A stretch of 64,000 nt of DNA from Noviherbaspirillum aerium (GCF_008929045.1 NZ_VFAH01000002.1:62001-126000); one strand, 5' to 3'; counted from the first letter of the stretch, positions 55,388 to 64,000 are shown. Program-made: numbers and translations. Notes: generated by a model not told the origin, from the sequence alone.

Positions 55388-56545
55388 ATGTCAAAGCTTA
55401 CTTTTTCTATCATTGCTCCCGTCCTTGTATCGGGCGCCATTCTGGCAGGAGCCTTACCTGCCGCCGCACAAACCGTCCCAGCGCCTGTTGCAGCCGCGCG
55501 AAGCTGGACCGTACTTGATGCCAATACCGGCCAGATGCTGGCTTCCCAGGAAGCCGGCCTGCGCATCATCCCGGCCTCGTTGACCAAGGTGATGACCGCA
55601 TACCTGGTATTCGAAGCGGTGCGCGACAAGCGCCTGCAATGGGATCAGATGGTCAATGTATCGCTCAATGCGTATCGCGTTGACAAATCGTCTTCCAAGA
55701 TGTTCATCGACCCGAAGGTGCCGGTGTCGATCAAGGACCTGACCTACGGCCTGATCATCCAGTCCGGCAATGACGCGGCGGTCCAGCTGGCTGAAGCGGT
55801 TGCGGGCAGCGAGGAAACGTTCGCCGCGATGATGAACAAGAAAGCGCAGGAACTCGGCATGAAGGGAAGTCACTTCATGAACGCGTCGGGCCTGCCCCAT
55901 CCCGAGCACTACTCGACCGCGGAAGACTTGACGGTGCTGGCCGCCCGCCTGATCCGCGACTTCCCCGAAGACTACAAGATCTACTCGATCAAGGAATTCA
56001 CTTACAACAATATCAAGCAGGGTAACCGCAACCTGCTGCTGTATAGCGATTCGACCGTGGACGGCATGAAGACCGGCTATGTGAACGGCTCGGGCTACAA
56101 CCTGATCGCATCGGCCATGCGCAACGGCAGCCAACGCATCATTACCGTGGTGACCGGCACCGCGTCGCCGCGCGTGCGCGCCGACGAAAGCATGAAGCTG
56201 CTCGGATGGGCCTACTCCAACTTCGAGAGCGTCAAGGTTGCCACCAATGGTCAGCAGCTGGCGACCCCGACCGTATGGAAGAGCGAGCAGGACACCTTCA
56301 AGGCAGGCTTCGGCGCCGATCGCTTTGAAACGCTTCTCAAGGGTGCCGGCAGCAAGATCAAGACCGAGGTCGTGTTGCAGCAAAAGCTGGCCGCTCCCAT
56401 TGCCAAGGGTGCCAAGGTCGGTACGGTCAAGGTGACCTACGACGGCAAGCCGCTGGCAGAGGTGCCGCTGGTGGCGCTCGAAGAGGTCAAGGAAGCCGGC
56501 TTCTTTGCCAGGATCTGGGATTCGCTGCGCATGCGATTCGCCTGA
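55388..56545 (+). CDS. dacA: D-alanyl-D-alanine carboxypeptidase (PBP5/6 type)
   Basis: A 385-residue low-molecular-weight penicillin-binding protein removing the terminal D-Ala of peptidoglycan stems. Signal peptide to about residue 28 (GALPAAAQ). Active-site triad: SLTK at 64-67, SGN at 126-128, KTG at 228-230. A beta-rich PBP5 C-terminal domain follows (about 285-370), and an amphipathic tail (FFARIWDSLRMRF) anchors it to the outer face of the inner membrane. The ribosome site is weak. The symbol follows usual practice; dacC is equally possible. Confidence 0.93.
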   Translation: MSKLTFSIIAPVLVSGAILAGALPAAAQTVPAPVAAARSWTVLDANTGQMLASQEAGLRIIPASLTKVMTAYLVFEAVRDKRLQWDQMVNVSLNAYRVDKSSSKMFIDPKVPVSIKDLTYGLIIQSGNDAAVQLAEAVAGSEETFAAMMNKKAQELGMKGSHFMNASGLPHPEHYSTAEDLTVLAARLIRDFPEDYKIYSIKEFTYNNIKQGNRNLLLYSDSTVDGMKTGYVNGSGYNLIASAMRNGSQRIITVVTGTASPRVRADESMKLLGWAYSNFESVKVATNGQQLATPTVWKSEQDTFKAGFGADRFETLLKGAGSKIKTEVVLQQKLAAPIAKGAKVGTVKVTYDGKPLAEVPLVALEEVKEAGFFARIWDSLRMRFA

Positions 56546-56888
56546 TCCATAGCCTCATAACCTCATAGCCCCGGGACAGCAGTGTCGCGTTGCGACTGCT
56601 GCTCCCGCATGTCTTTCTCCATGGCGACGATCATGCACCTCATGGAATGCATCACCTGCTCAAGGCAATCCATCAACCGGTAGGGAAGCGTAACAAGCAA
56701 TACGCATCCTGGTCGGTGCAAAGCAAGCCGGCTCCATGGCAGCCGATGCCATTTCCCGCCTGAAACACAAGGCAGTGCCGCGGTAGAAGTAGTGGCAACG
56801 CCGGACACGACTCCCAACTTGGCATTACGCTTATGATATTCATGCCGTCCATTGGCACTTGGTGCAAGCAAAGGAAGGGAGCGTAGAT
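56546..56888. other. Intergenic stretch with an imperfect hairpin
   Basis: About 340 bases. Just after dacA an imperfect inverted repeat (CAGCAGTGTCGC ... GCGACTGCTG, 56577-56602) without T-run may mark the transcript end. Nothing else is recognised. Confidence 0.4.
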
Positions 56889-57776
56889 ATGAAAGCAAGG
56901 AAAGGCTGGTTGTTTACTGCGATGCTGGCGCTGGCATGGGCATCGGCCCATGCGGCGCATCCGCTCGACGACCGCGTGTGGGATACGCGCAGCAAGCGCT
57001 TCATCAGCACAGAGGCTGCTTATGAACAGGCCGCCTCAAGCCGGCATCTGCTGCTGGGAGAAACTCACGACAGTGAATTTCATCATCGGCTGCAACTGGA
57101 GGCGTTGCGGGCGATCGCACGGCGCGACCGCAAGCCGACCTTGCTCATGGAACAATTCGACCGGGAGCACCAGACCGCTCTGGCGGCCGCGCAGTCGAGG
57201 AACGGCATCGATGCCGAAGCGCTGGCCGACGCCGGCAAGCTTGATCGGCGAGGCTGGGGCTGGCCGCTCTACAAGGACCTGATCCAGTTCGCCGCCGAGC
57301 GCAAATGGCCTATCGCAGCGGCCAATCTGTCCCGTACCGAGGCAAGGGAAATTGCGATGGGACGCCAGAAGGCCGAGCTTCCGGACATCGGCGCCGACGC
57401 CATCGCCGCTCTCGAAAAGGATATCGTCAATGGGCATTGCGGCCATCGCCTGCCTCAGGACAGATTGACATCGATCGTGCAGGCGCAGCGTGCACGTGAT
57501 GCCGCCATGGCGGAAGCCATCGAAGCCAGTACCCCTCCGACGGTATTGATCGCCGGTGCCGGCCATGTGCGCCGCGACAGGGCGGTGCCGAAATATCTGA
57601 AGGATGGCAAGGACGTTCTTGTCATTGCCTATGTCGAGACTGCTGAAGGCAAGGATCAACCCCAGGCCTACGACCATGCCGGTTTTGACCTGCTGTGGTT
57701 CACCCCGCCCACACGGCGCGACGATCCCTGCAAGCAGCCGCTGACCGGTGCCGTTGCCAAGGAAGAAAAGCCGTAA
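56889..57776 (+). CDS. ChaN family (haem-binding uptake, Tiki-like) protein
   Basis: A 295-residue exported protein with signal peptide (GWLFTAMLALAWASAHA). Hallmark GETHDSEFHHRLQLEALRAI is near residues 56-75, with LLMEQFDREHQ, LYKDLIQFAAERKWPIAAANLSR and a terminal VLIAGAGHVRRDRAVPKYL. ChaN of Campylobacter binds haem pairs, and the fold is shared with TraB/Tiki metal-dependent proteases; either haem handling or proteolysis is possible. No lipobox is evident here. Start 56889 has GGAG upstream and fits the signal peptide; an ATG at 56859 is in frame. No haem transport genes nearby. Confidence 0.85.
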   Translation: MKARKGWLFTAMLALAWASAHAAHPLDDRVWDTRSKRFISTEAAYEQAASSRHLLLGETHDSEFHHRLQLEALRAIARRDRKPTLLMEQFDREHQTALAAAQSRNGIDAEALADAGKLDRRGWGWPLYKDLIQFAAERKWPIAAANLSRTEAREIAMGRQKAELPDIGADAIAALEKDIVNGHCGHRLPQDRLTSIVQAQRARDAAMAEAIEASTPPTVLIAGAGHVRRDRAVPKYLKDGKDVLVIAYVETAEGKDQPQAYDHAGFDLLWFTPPTRRDDPCKQPLTGAVAKEEKP

Positions 57777-57916
57777 TTGATTGCCGCATCGCGAAACAGG
57801 GTATTGCTCACGTTACTGAAGCGCAGGCACCGGCGGTGTGCGTCATCAATTTTCTCTGAGTGGCGATGCACCGCTGCACCTCGCTGCGGATGATGGCCAA
57901 CGCCCTCCTTCCCCGG

Positions 57917-59125
57917 CTATCGTTTTCTGTGCGGACGAATGCTGGTCGGAACGCCTTCTGCATCAAACATTCTCGCAATCCTTACCTCGCGCACACCCAT
58001 TGCGATCATTGCGTCTGCGATATCGTCGATCGCGTTCTCCATGGTTTCCGTGCGGCTCAGCAGTCTTTCCGCAAAGCCAAGAACGGCATTATCCGGGCCG
58101 CATGACAAACTCACCCTGAGCATCGGCTCGTCATCCGTATCGACCGGCCCGATGACCGCCTCGATGTCGGAAGCAGCTTTTCCCTGTGCATCGATCAAGT
58201 CGCGCAACTCGGTCAGGATGCGAAGAACGCTCAATTCAATCAATGCCGCTTCTCTCGCGCCATGGAACAGATCCTGATACAGGTATTCAATCTCGACCTC
58301 GCGCCCGTCAGTGACGAGGCAGCGCCGCAGCAATGGCGTAACCTGCTGCGACCATTTGCGGAACCGCTCCGCTCTCGCCTCGAAGTAACGATCGGCCGCC
58401 GCCGCTTTTTCCGGCACACGGTAAAACGGGTCCTCGGCGGGCTTGAGTGCGAAGCCGAGCAGAAACCGCAGCTCGAAGGCCTGATCATCGGACGCAAAGG
58501 TCGAAGGCGGCCAGCCGGACATGCTTCTCACGATCGCATCCGCCATCGAAGCCTTCTTTCGAGTCATGGCTTCGGCCGCTTCATGGACCATGGCATTCAG
58601 GTGGCAATAGCCGATACGCTCCAGCTCATCAGGATGATAGGCATGGCTGACGAGCACGACGTTCGCAAGCCGGCTTTCCAAGCCATGTTCCGTGAAGCTG
58701 GCTCTCAGCTGCTCAAAGGCGTCGCCATCCTGAAAGCACTGATCCTCATGCAGCCCGCCTGTGCTACGCACGAACAGCGGAATGGCGAACGCATTGACTT
58801 CCAGTTCGGGCCCCGAGTCACGGCGCAGCAGGATCGTGCCCGCCTGTTCCTCGACGCTCTCCCGCAACACCTGATAAGCCTTGGCATCCTTCTCATAGGC
58901 CGATTCCAGCGCTTCATCGAGCGCCTGTTCACGCGTGTGCTGCAGGCATTTGCGGATGGTTTTGCGCAGGGCGGCAAGTGCTTTCGTCTTGTCTTCACTC
59001 AGGGATGCGTATAAATCCACATCGCGCAGTTCGACCGCCAGTTCAATCAGCCGGTCAGTCAGCGTTTCATCGCGCTCGTCGTTTCCATGAGCATGTTTGT
59101 CGGGCGCGGCTTTTGTCTTTTTCAT
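57917..59125 (-). CDS. DUF2863-like cytoplasmic protein
   Basis: A 402-residue soluble protein from 59125 (MKKTKAAPDKHAHGNDERDE). It resembles the Burkholderiales DUF2863 family: an N-terminal helical part (LTDRLIELAVELRDVDLYASLSEDKTKAL, ALDEALESAYEKDAKAYQVLRESVEEQA), then FAIPLFVRSTGG, LVSHAYHPDELERIGYCHLNAMVHEAAEAM and LRFLLGFALKPAEDPFYRVPE. No enzyme motif or membrane segment. The family name is from memory of this helix pattern. In-frame ATGs at 59155 and 59260 could extend it; no good ribosome site decides between them. Confidence 0.65.
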   Translation of the reverse strand: MKKTKAAPDKHAHGNDERDETLTDRLIELAVELRDVDLYASLSEDKTKALAALRKTIRKCLQHTREQALDEALESAYEKDAKAYQVLRESVEEQAGTILLRRDSGPELEVNAFAIPLFVRSTGGLHEDQCFQDGDAFEQLRASFTEHGLESRLANVVLVSHAYHPDELERIGYCHLNAMVHEAAEAMTRKKASMADAIVRSMSGWPPSTFASDDQAFELRFLLGFALKPAEDPFYRVPEKAAAADRYFEARAERFRKWSQQVTPLLRRCLVTDGREVEIEYLYQDLFHGAREAALIELSVLRILTELRDLIDAQGKAASDIEAVIGPVDTDDEPMLRVSLSCGPDNAVLGFAERLLSRTETMENAIDDIADAMIAMGVREVRIARMFDAEGVPTSIRPHRKR

Positions 59126-59639
59126 GTTTAAGCTGGGAATATCAATCGGATGCAGCATGCATTGCTTGGCTGGACGTAGTTTACAGGCTTCCGAAGCTGG
59201 CGGTACGAGACTGGGAATTATCACACCCTGCAAGATGGTCCATGTTAAACGGAAGGACATTCATTCAGTCTTCTGCCAGTTAACGATGCAGCTCTTCGCA
59301 CGCAACTGGCATCAGCAGCATCCCGGCCAGGATTTCCAGCAATGCGGTTCCTGGCTGCAATACTGAACATCCTGCATTTCCGGTATGTGATTGCGCCGTA
59401 ACGATGACTTCGGCTTCATCCAGAAAAGGGAGTAGGGACCAAGCACCCCAATTATTCCTGTTTCCGCAATAACTCATTGCTTCGCCGCCTGTTTTTCTCT
59501 TTTATCGCAACGAATAGACTGTGCTTCATCGATGAGCACACATCAAACCGCGTGCGACTCACCGAGGCAGGCTGCGAAAGCAGACAAATTGTCTGCAGCG
59601 CCAGGCCTGGGTCCCCAACCGTATATCTGGAGCAAGAAA
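59126..59639. other. Intergenic stretch, no gene recognised
   Basis: About 510 bases between divergent genes, presumably with both promoters. No repeat of the families described here and no credible ORF. Confidence 0.4.
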
Positions 59640-59918
59640 ATGAATGCTAAACAACTGATCGCCGCTGTCACCGTGTTTGCCGCCACTGGTTCCGCATTTG
59701 CCAGCGAGTGGGTCGATTTCAGCGATTTCAAATCCACCAAAACCCGTGCCGAAGTGATCGCCGACATGAAGCAGGCCGATGCCCTTGGACAAATGGCAGG
59801 CAATAGCGAATTTGTCGAGTTCAAGAATGCCCCGGTCGCATCCGCAGCGACTCCCGACGCGGTACGACAGGAAGCCTTGGCTGCCGGGAAGGCAAAAACC
59901 GCCGCTGCCGGCGAATAA
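59640..59918 (+). CDS. Exported DUF4148 protein
   Basis: A 92-residue protein with a signal peptide (NAKQLIAAVTVFAATGSAFA, cleavage near 21). It has the DUF4148 pattern KTRAEVIADMKQADALGQMAG ahead of an Ala-rich tail (RQEALAAGKAKTAAAGE). DUF4148 proteins are small periplasmic proteins abundant in Burkholderiales with no established function. Start 59640 follows GGAGCAAG; an in-frame ATG at 59532 is rejected because the signal peptide starts here. Two hairpins follow the stop. Confidence 0.88.
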   Translation: MNAKQLIAAVTVFAATGSAFASEWVDFSDFKSTKTRAEVIADMKQADALGQMAGNSEFVEFKNAPVASAATPDAVRQEALAAGKAKTAAAGE

Positions 59919-59947
59919 AGCCGGCGAGCTTCGATCCGCCTCCGGCG

Positions 59948-60011
59948 GCCGCCCGTAAGGCGGCTGCACATCAACTTAAACAAGCCTGCCGACTATGTCC
60001 GCGGGCTTGTT
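59948..60011 (+). terminator. Paired hairpins after the DUF4148 gene
   Basis: GCCGCC-CGTAA-GGCGGC (59948-59964), then AACAAGCC/GGCTTGTT with a 17-base loop (59979-60011) ending TTGTTCT. The second is the better terminator candidate, though its loop is long. Confidence 0.5.
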
Positions 60012-60359
60012 CTCCATGGTCATTCCGTTGTTTTCTCTGTTCGGTCTTGGAAACCGTGCAAGGAGACAAGACAGATATGCCTGTGAGATTGAATTTTGGA
60101 AGAGAAAACCTGAAAGCGGGAAGAATCGCCGATGTGAGGCAGCCGGGCGGGACGGAACAACGGCACAACGGCGCCACCTGAAGTTAACACCGACTGACGG
60201 CGGGAAGATGTCATCGCCGAGAGAAACGATTGATTAATCCCTGATCACCCCCATCTGCATTGGCATGGCAAGGGTGCAGAACTCAAGCTCATTTACTTCA
60301 GTCCAATTTGTGGAGGCTGTCCGATCAGGTCTGCCATCCACTCAGTAAAAAGGAAATCA

Positions 60360-60578
60360 ATGGCAAAAGACGATGTCATTCAGATGCAAGGCAGAATCCT
60401 CGAAAACCTCCCAAGCACCACGTTCAGAGTGGAGCTGGAGAACGGGCACAAGGTGCTCGGCCACATTTCGGGCAAGATGCGCAAAAACTATATCAAGATC
60501 CTACTGGGCGATAAAGTGACCGTGGAATTGACTCCCTACGACCTCTCCAAGGCCCGTATCGTATTCCGCTCCAAATAA
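60360..60578 (+). CDS. infA: Translation initiation factor IF-1
   Basis: A 72-residue OB-fold protein of full family length that binds the 30S A site during initiation: [44 protein letters not shown], then [21 protein letters not shown]. Ribosome site AAAGGAA. Burkholderiales genomes often carry an extra infA away from the ribosomal protein operon; this isolated copy, followed only by a small hypothetical gene, looks like such a second copy. That is inferred, since the rest of the genome is not visible. Confidence 0.95.
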   Translation: MAKDDVIQMQGRILENLPSTTFRVELENGHKVLGHISGKMRKNYIKILLGDKVTVELTPYDLSKARIVFRSK

Positions 60579-60600
60579 CCATCGAAGGCCAGTCAACATC

Positions 60601-60915
60601 ATGTTCAAGAAAGGCAAAGGCGGCTCCAGCTTCAAGAGCGGCAAGGTGTCATCCGGGGACGCCGAAAAGAAGGAACTCCTCGAAGGGTTGGGCTATACGT
60701 TCGATAGCGTAACGAAGAAATCCGGATGGAGCTGGAGTACCTCGGCCGCCACTTCGGACGGCAATCAGCCCACCGAGGGCGATGCGATCGGGGACGCCTG
60801 GCGCGACGCGGGCGAGCGTACGCAGGCGGCGTTGAATATTCCCGCTGATACGTGGGAACGCATGAGCGTGAGGGAGCAGACTGAGCTCATTCAGGAAGCA
60901 TTGTCTTCCCTGTGA
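60601..60915 (+). CDS. Small hydrophilic protein after infA
   Basis: A 104-residue protein 22 bases after the infA stop, so probably co-transcribed. The N-terminus is Lys/Gly/Ser-rich (MFKKGKGGSSFKSGKVSSGD). The middle has ELLEGLGYTFDSVTKKSGWSWS, and the C-terminus is helical (ERTQAALNIPADTWERMSVR, QTELIQEALSSL). No recognised domain. The basic start and partnership with IF-1 would fit an RNA or ribosome-associated role, but nothing proves it. A G-rich tandem repeat begins 6 bases after its stop. Confidence 0.65.
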   Translation: MFKKGKGGSSFKSGKVSSGDAEKKELLEGLGYTFDSVTKKSGWSWSTSAATSDGNQPTEGDAIGDAWRDAGERTQAALNIPADTWERMSVREQTELIQEALSSL

Positions 60916-61374
60916 TTAGCGGGATAAGGGATAAGGGACAAGGGACAAGTCCATGCCGCGTCAATCCGACCCTCCCGGTCGGCATCGCAGAGTTGCGAGA
61001 GGAACTGTTAAAGGTCCGATTCGACATGCTCGTTCACATCTCCCTTTGAGGCTGTGGCTAACAATTTCCCGCAGATTTAGCGCGTATTCAATCCATCGCG
61101 TTTGCGGTCACATCGATGAAGGGCGGACTCGCTGCCATTGCCACGCCACCCCAGGCATCATTGCGGAACCGATGGTAGTGGCCGCGCCATACAGCGCATT
61201 CGCCTTGCCATGCTCCTGGCACAAATCGATTCTTCCCTACAAGCATCCGCAATCCGCTCCAACCACCTTGAAACATTTCGCACTGCGTCATTAACGGTTG
61301 ACCTGAATCGTAGCGCCGAATGCGGTTTATGCTAAAAAGAAATGACTAACCGCATTTCCAGTGGAAGACGCTGA
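60916..61374. other. Intergenic stretch with a G-rich tandem repeat
   Basis: About 460 bases, holding the tandem repeat at 60921-60948 and otherwise only short unsupported ORFs. Confidence 0.4.
60921..60948 (+). repeat. Four tandem 7-bp units forming a G-quadruplex motif
   Basis: GGGATAA twice then GGGACAA twice. The four GGG runs with 4-base loops satisfy the canonical G-quadruplex pattern on the coding strand and mRNA, starting 6 bases after the stop of the small gene. Phase variation of copy number is possible. Confidence 0.7.
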
Positions 61375-62676
61375 ATGACCCTCGAACTCGCGCAAAGCTT
61401 CCTGATCGCCCTGTTGATTGGCGCCCTGATTGGTATAGACCGCGAGAAGAAAAAAGACGCCGAACCTGGCCACACCGCCGGCATACGCACCTATATCCTG
61501 CTGGCGCTGGTCGGTGCCGCGGCGGCCTGGATTTCACTTGAACTGGAAACGCCATGGGTCTTTGTCGCCGCCCTGCTGGCGGTCAGTGCCGCTGTGATCG
61601 CCGGCTACATTTCCCAGAATCGGGCGCAGGACGATGCCATCGGACTGACCAGCGAGATTGCCGCTATTGCGGTTTGCCTGCTCGGCGCCATGGTCGTGGT
61701 CGGTTATCCTTCGCTCGCCGTCGCTCTCGCGGTGGTAACTTCGGCGGTCCTGGCTTACAAGCAGCCCTTGCATGGACTGGTCGGGCACATTGGCAGCGAT
61801 GACATCTTCGCTGGCATCAAGCTGCTTATCGCCTCGTTCATTATCCTTCCATTGTTACCGGATGCGGCAATCGATCCATGGGGGGCAATCAACCCTTATA
61901 AGCTATGGTTGCTGGTGATCATGATCGCAGCCTTGTCGCTGGTAGGTTATGTCGCGACCCGCATGCTGGGAAAGACACGCGGCACTGCGATTACCGGGCT
62001 GACCGGCGGATTGGTATCCTCCACCGCAACGACACTCAATTTTGCCCGCGCCAGCAGGAATGAAGCCGAGCCGGCCGACGGTCACGCAGTTACCGCCGGC
62101 GTTCTCCTGGCGTGGCTGATCATGTTTGTACGGACTGCGGTGCTCGTTGCCTTCATTAATCCGGCAGTGCTTCAAACCATGTGGATTCCATTTGCGGCGA
62201 TGGGAGGCGTCACCGCGGCTTTCGCCGGATGGCATTACTTTGCTGGCACGAAGCTCGCGGCAAAGCGCAAGCCGGATGCCGGCAAGACGCCCGAAACCGC
62301 AGGCATGGCATTGCGCAACCCTTTTAGCCTTGGGGCCGCGATCCAGTTCGGTGTAGTGTTCGCCATGGTGCTGCTGGCAGTGAAATTTGCGCAGGAAAAT
62401 GCTCCTGGGGTAGGCGTGTATGTCGTATCAGCACTGGCAGGCTCCGTCGACGTGGATGCCATCACGCTGTCTATCGCCGAAAGTACAAATGAATCCACCG
62501 GTCAAACCCATGCCGCAACCGCGATCAGCATTGCGGCCCTCGCCAATACCGCGGTCAAATGCGCGATGGTCATTGTGCTCGGCACTGGTGCCGCCCGTCG
62601 TCAGGTTGCGGTGGCCACGGCCGCGATCTTTCTGGCCGGCGGCGCCTGGTTGTGGCTCAAGGCCATGCTTCCTTGA
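61375..62676 (+). CDS. MgtC/SapB and DUF4010 membrane protein
   Basis: A 433-residue polytopic inner-membrane protein. The N-terminal MgtC/SapB-like domain (FLIALLIGALIGIDREKKKD, HTAGIRTYILLALVGAAAAW, VFVAALLAVSAAVIAGYI) is followed by a DUF4010 region: HGLVGHIGSDDIFAGIKLLIASFIILPLLPD, ITGLTGGLVSSTATTLNFARAS and VYVVSALAGSVDVDAITLSIAES. About 12 membrane segments. MgtC relatives are linked to magnesium or membrane-potential homeostasis; the fused DUF4010 form is common in environmental proteobacteria and its transport role is unproven. Ribosome site GGAAGA. Confidence 0.9.
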   Translation: MTLELAQSFLIALLIGALIGIDREKKKDAEPGHTAGIRTYILLALVGAAAAWISLELETPWVFVAALLAVSAAVIAGYISQNRAQDDAIGLTSEIAAIAVCLLGAMVVVGYPSLAVALAVVTSAVLAYKQPLHGLVGHIGSDDIFAGIKLLIASFIILPLLPDAAIDPWGAINPYKLWLLVIMIAALSLVGYVATRMLGKTRGTAITGLTGGLVSSTATTLNFARASRNEAEPADGHAVTAGVLLAWLIMFVRTAVLVAFINPAVLQTMWIPFAAMGGVTAAFAGWHYFAGTKLAAKRKPDAGKTPETAGMALRNPFSLGAAIQFGVVFAMVLLAVKFAQENAPGVGVYVVSALAGSVDVDAITLSIAESTNESTGQTHAATAISIAALANTAVKCAMVIVLGTGAARRQVAVATAAIFLAGGAWLWLKAMLP

Positions 62677-62732
62677 GGACGCCCGTGGGGGCAAGTGAGT
62701 ACTCCCCGAATGTTCCGTCCGCAAGCCTTCAT

Positions 62733-63677
62733 TCATCGATTCCAGGACCATTCGGCCACAGCCTGTTTCCCGGGCGTTGAGGCGGAAAAGGCGGCGGCAA
62801 CGAAGTCGACAAAGGCACGAACCCGCGCTGCTGTCTGCACTTCATAGGGAAACACCGCATAAATGTCTGCCTGCGCGGTGTGCCAGTTCGGCAGTATCTG
62901 CCGGAGCCTGCCGCTCTGGAGATATTTGGCGATGTCCCACTCGGCGCGCATCAGCACGCCATGCCCCTCAAGCGCCCAGTTCACCGCGATTTCTCCATCG
63001 TTCGTACTCAGGGAGCCGCGTACCTTGACTGTCTCGTCACGCTGTCCCGACTTGAGATGCCAGATGCCGTAGCCTTCCTCTCCCTGACGAATGCCGATGC
63101 AATTGTGCTGTTCAAGATCGCTTGGTACGCGCGGCGTGCCATGGCGATCCAGGTAGGACGGAGCCGCGCAGATGAGGCGACGGTTCGAAGCAATGCGGCG
63201 GGCGATGACGCGGGCGTCGGGCGGCTCGCCGAAACGGATACATACATCGTAGGCATCCTCCACCAGACTGGGCGGATTCACGGTGAGCTGCAATTGCACC
63301 TCGACTTCCGGATACTGCTTGACGAAATCCGATACGAGAGGCGCAATATGGCTGCGGCCGAAGCCGAGCGTGGCATTCACGCGGAGCTGTCCCTTGGGCG
63401 CCGTGACGGCATTGGCGATCATCTGCTCCATGTCGTCTATCTCCGCCAGAATGCGGCGGGCGTTGGCGAGATATATCTCGCCTTCGGGTGTCAGTCCTAT
63501 ACGTCGCGTGGTACGGTTGAGCAAGCGTGCGCCAAGCCTTGCTTCCAGCTGGTTCATGCGCTTGCTGACGGCAGCGGTGGTCAGGTTCAACTCCCTTGCC
63601 GCGGCAGAGAAACTGCCTGCACGCACCAGGACGCTGAAAAACGCCATCTCCGAAGGGGCGGAAACAGGAGTGGACAT
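62733..63677 (-). CDS. LysR family transcriptional regulator
   Basis: A 314-residue regulator. N-terminal winged helix-turn-helix: EMAFFSVLVRAGSFSAAARELNLTTAAVSKRMNQLEARLGARLLNRTTRRIGLTPEG. The periplasmic-binding-like effector domain runs from about residue 92 (GQLRVNATLGFGRSHIAPLV). Divergent to a malate/tartrate dehydrogenase gene with a 100-base gap, the pairing known for DmlR/DmlA in E. coli, so it probably activates that gene in response to D-malate or tartrate. The gap has a dyad at 63689-63707. Confidence 0.92.
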   Translation of the reverse strand: MSTPVSAPSEMAFFSVLVRAGSFSAAARELNLTTAAVSKRMNQLEARLGARLLNRTTRRIGLTPEGEIYLANARRILAEIDDMEQMIANAVTAPKGQLRVNATLGFGRSHIAPLVSDFVKQYPEVEVQLQLTVNPPSLVEDAYDVCIRFGEPPDARVIARRIASNRRLICAAPSYLDRHGTPRVPSDLEQHNCIGIRQGEEGYGIWHLKSGQRDETVKVRGSLSTNDGEIAVNWALEGHGVLMRAEWDIAKYLQSGRLRQILPNWHTAQADIYAVFPYEVQTAARVRAFVDFVAAAFSASTPGKQAVAEWSWNR

Positions 63678-63688
63678 TGTTAACTCAA

Positions 63689-63707
63689 AGTTGATAATGG
63701 TTCAACT
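63689..63707. promoter_or_regulatory. LysR-type dyad between the regulator and the dehydrogenase
   Basis: AGTTGA-N7-TCAACT, a perfect 6-bp inverted repeat of LysR-box size, 11 bases from the regulator ATG and about 70 bases from the dehydrogenase ATG. Autorepression plus activation of the divergent gene would fit. Confidence 0.5.
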
Positions 63708-63777
63708 GTAGCGTGATCTACAGCGTTTCGCAATCAGTATAGTAGGCCTACCGCAACCCCTCCATGAGACTCCCACG

Positions 63778-64000
63778 ATGAAGACCTACAAGATTGCATG
63801 CATCCCCGGCGACGGCATCGGCAAGGAAGTGATCCCGGCAGGCCAGACCGTACTGGAAGCCCTGGCTGCGACCCAAGACGCATTCCGTTTCGAATTCACT
63901 TCCTACGGCTGGGGCGGCGACTGGTATGGCCAGCATGGCGAAATGATGCCGGCAGATGGACTCGACAGCCTGCGCGACAAGGACGCCATCCTGTTCGGGT
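63778..64000 (+). CDS. Tartrate/D-malate dehydrogenase, cut by the right edge
   Basis: First 74 residues of an isocitrate/isopropylmalate dehydrogenase family enzyme: KIACIPGDGIGKEVIPAGQTVLEAL carries the nucleotide-binding turn, followed by WYGQHGEMMPADGLDSLRDKDAILFG. The HGEMMP segment is typical of tartrate/D-malate dehydrogenases. It is a diverged paralogue of the complete gene at 44221-45294. Transcribed away from a LysR regulator that probably controls it. Confidence 0.9.
   Translation, partial: MKTYKIACIPGDGIGKEVIPAGQTVLEALAATQDAFRFEFTSYGWGGDWYGQHGEMMPADGLDSLRDKDAILFG

Overview
The window looks like chromosomal DNA of a GC-rich betaproteobacterium, most likely Burkholderiales and perhaps Oxalobacteraceae. 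This rests on family content: DUF4148 and DUF2863-like proteins, a tandem DUF4142 protein, a Bug/TctC-type binding protein, a second-copy-type infA, LldD, and SorAB-like sulfite dehydrogenase. Genus-level placement is inference. No rRNA, tRNA, CRISPR array, phage or transposase gene was recognised, so this is ordinary chromosome sprinkled with small intergenic repeats.

Layout. 1-5 kb: a very large AAA-ATPase/GAF/histidine kinase running off the left edge, then a lone receiver protein abutting the broken tail of a second FixJ-type regulator. 5.6-7.1 kb: nadE and a VOC protein. 7.6-13.1 kb: a plus-strand block of ECF sigma factor, anti-sigma factor, DUF305 protein, YVTN beta-propeller, and a SorA/SorB-like molybdoenzyme and cytochrome c. 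13.6-18.0 kb: exported proteins of unknown role. 18.5-21.4 kb: lldD, yghU and a GST. 21.5-26.1 kb: a compact minus-strand operon of type III polyketide synthase, methyltransferase, FAD oxidoreductase, acyl carrier protein and ketosynthase. 26.5-33.3 kb: msrA, a membrane protein, a truncated RlmI-like methyltransferase and katG. 33.4-40.2 kb: a giant RTX heme peroxidase divergent from a LuxR-type regulator, with a strikingly symmetric putative operator between them. 40.6-43.6 kb: SCO1-like protein, multicopper oxidase and a tiny membrane protein. 44.2-46.4 kb: D-malate/tartrate dehydrogenase and a TctC-type binding protein. 47.1-49.9 kb: a triple-DUF4142 lipoprotein and two tandem peptides with bacteriocin-like double-glycine leaders behind a sigma-54-like promoter. 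50.2-53.5 kb: an Lrp regulator divergent from a solitary homodimeric E1 dehydrogenase. 53.7-64 kb: cell-wall, small-protein and housekeeping genes (D,D-carboxypeptidase, ChaN-like, DUF2863-like, infA, MgtC/DUF4010), ending with a LysR regulator divergent from a second malate/tartrate dehydrogenase cut by the right edge.

The best candidates for undescribed biology are the paired double-glycine-leader peptides with their sigma-54-like promoter and structured upstream region (48.9-49.94 kb), the secreted peroxidase/regulator pair with its four-part dyad (33.4-40.2 kb), the type III PKS operon with its own ACP and ketosynthase, and a family of MITE-like elements with GAGCG-type terminal inverted repeats found at six places. 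Two further intergenic repeat families are scattered between 28 and 50 kb.

Genes were read directly from the sequence. Function calls rest on motif recognition without database searches, and starts were chosen from Shine-Dalgarno spacing, signal peptides and family lengths.
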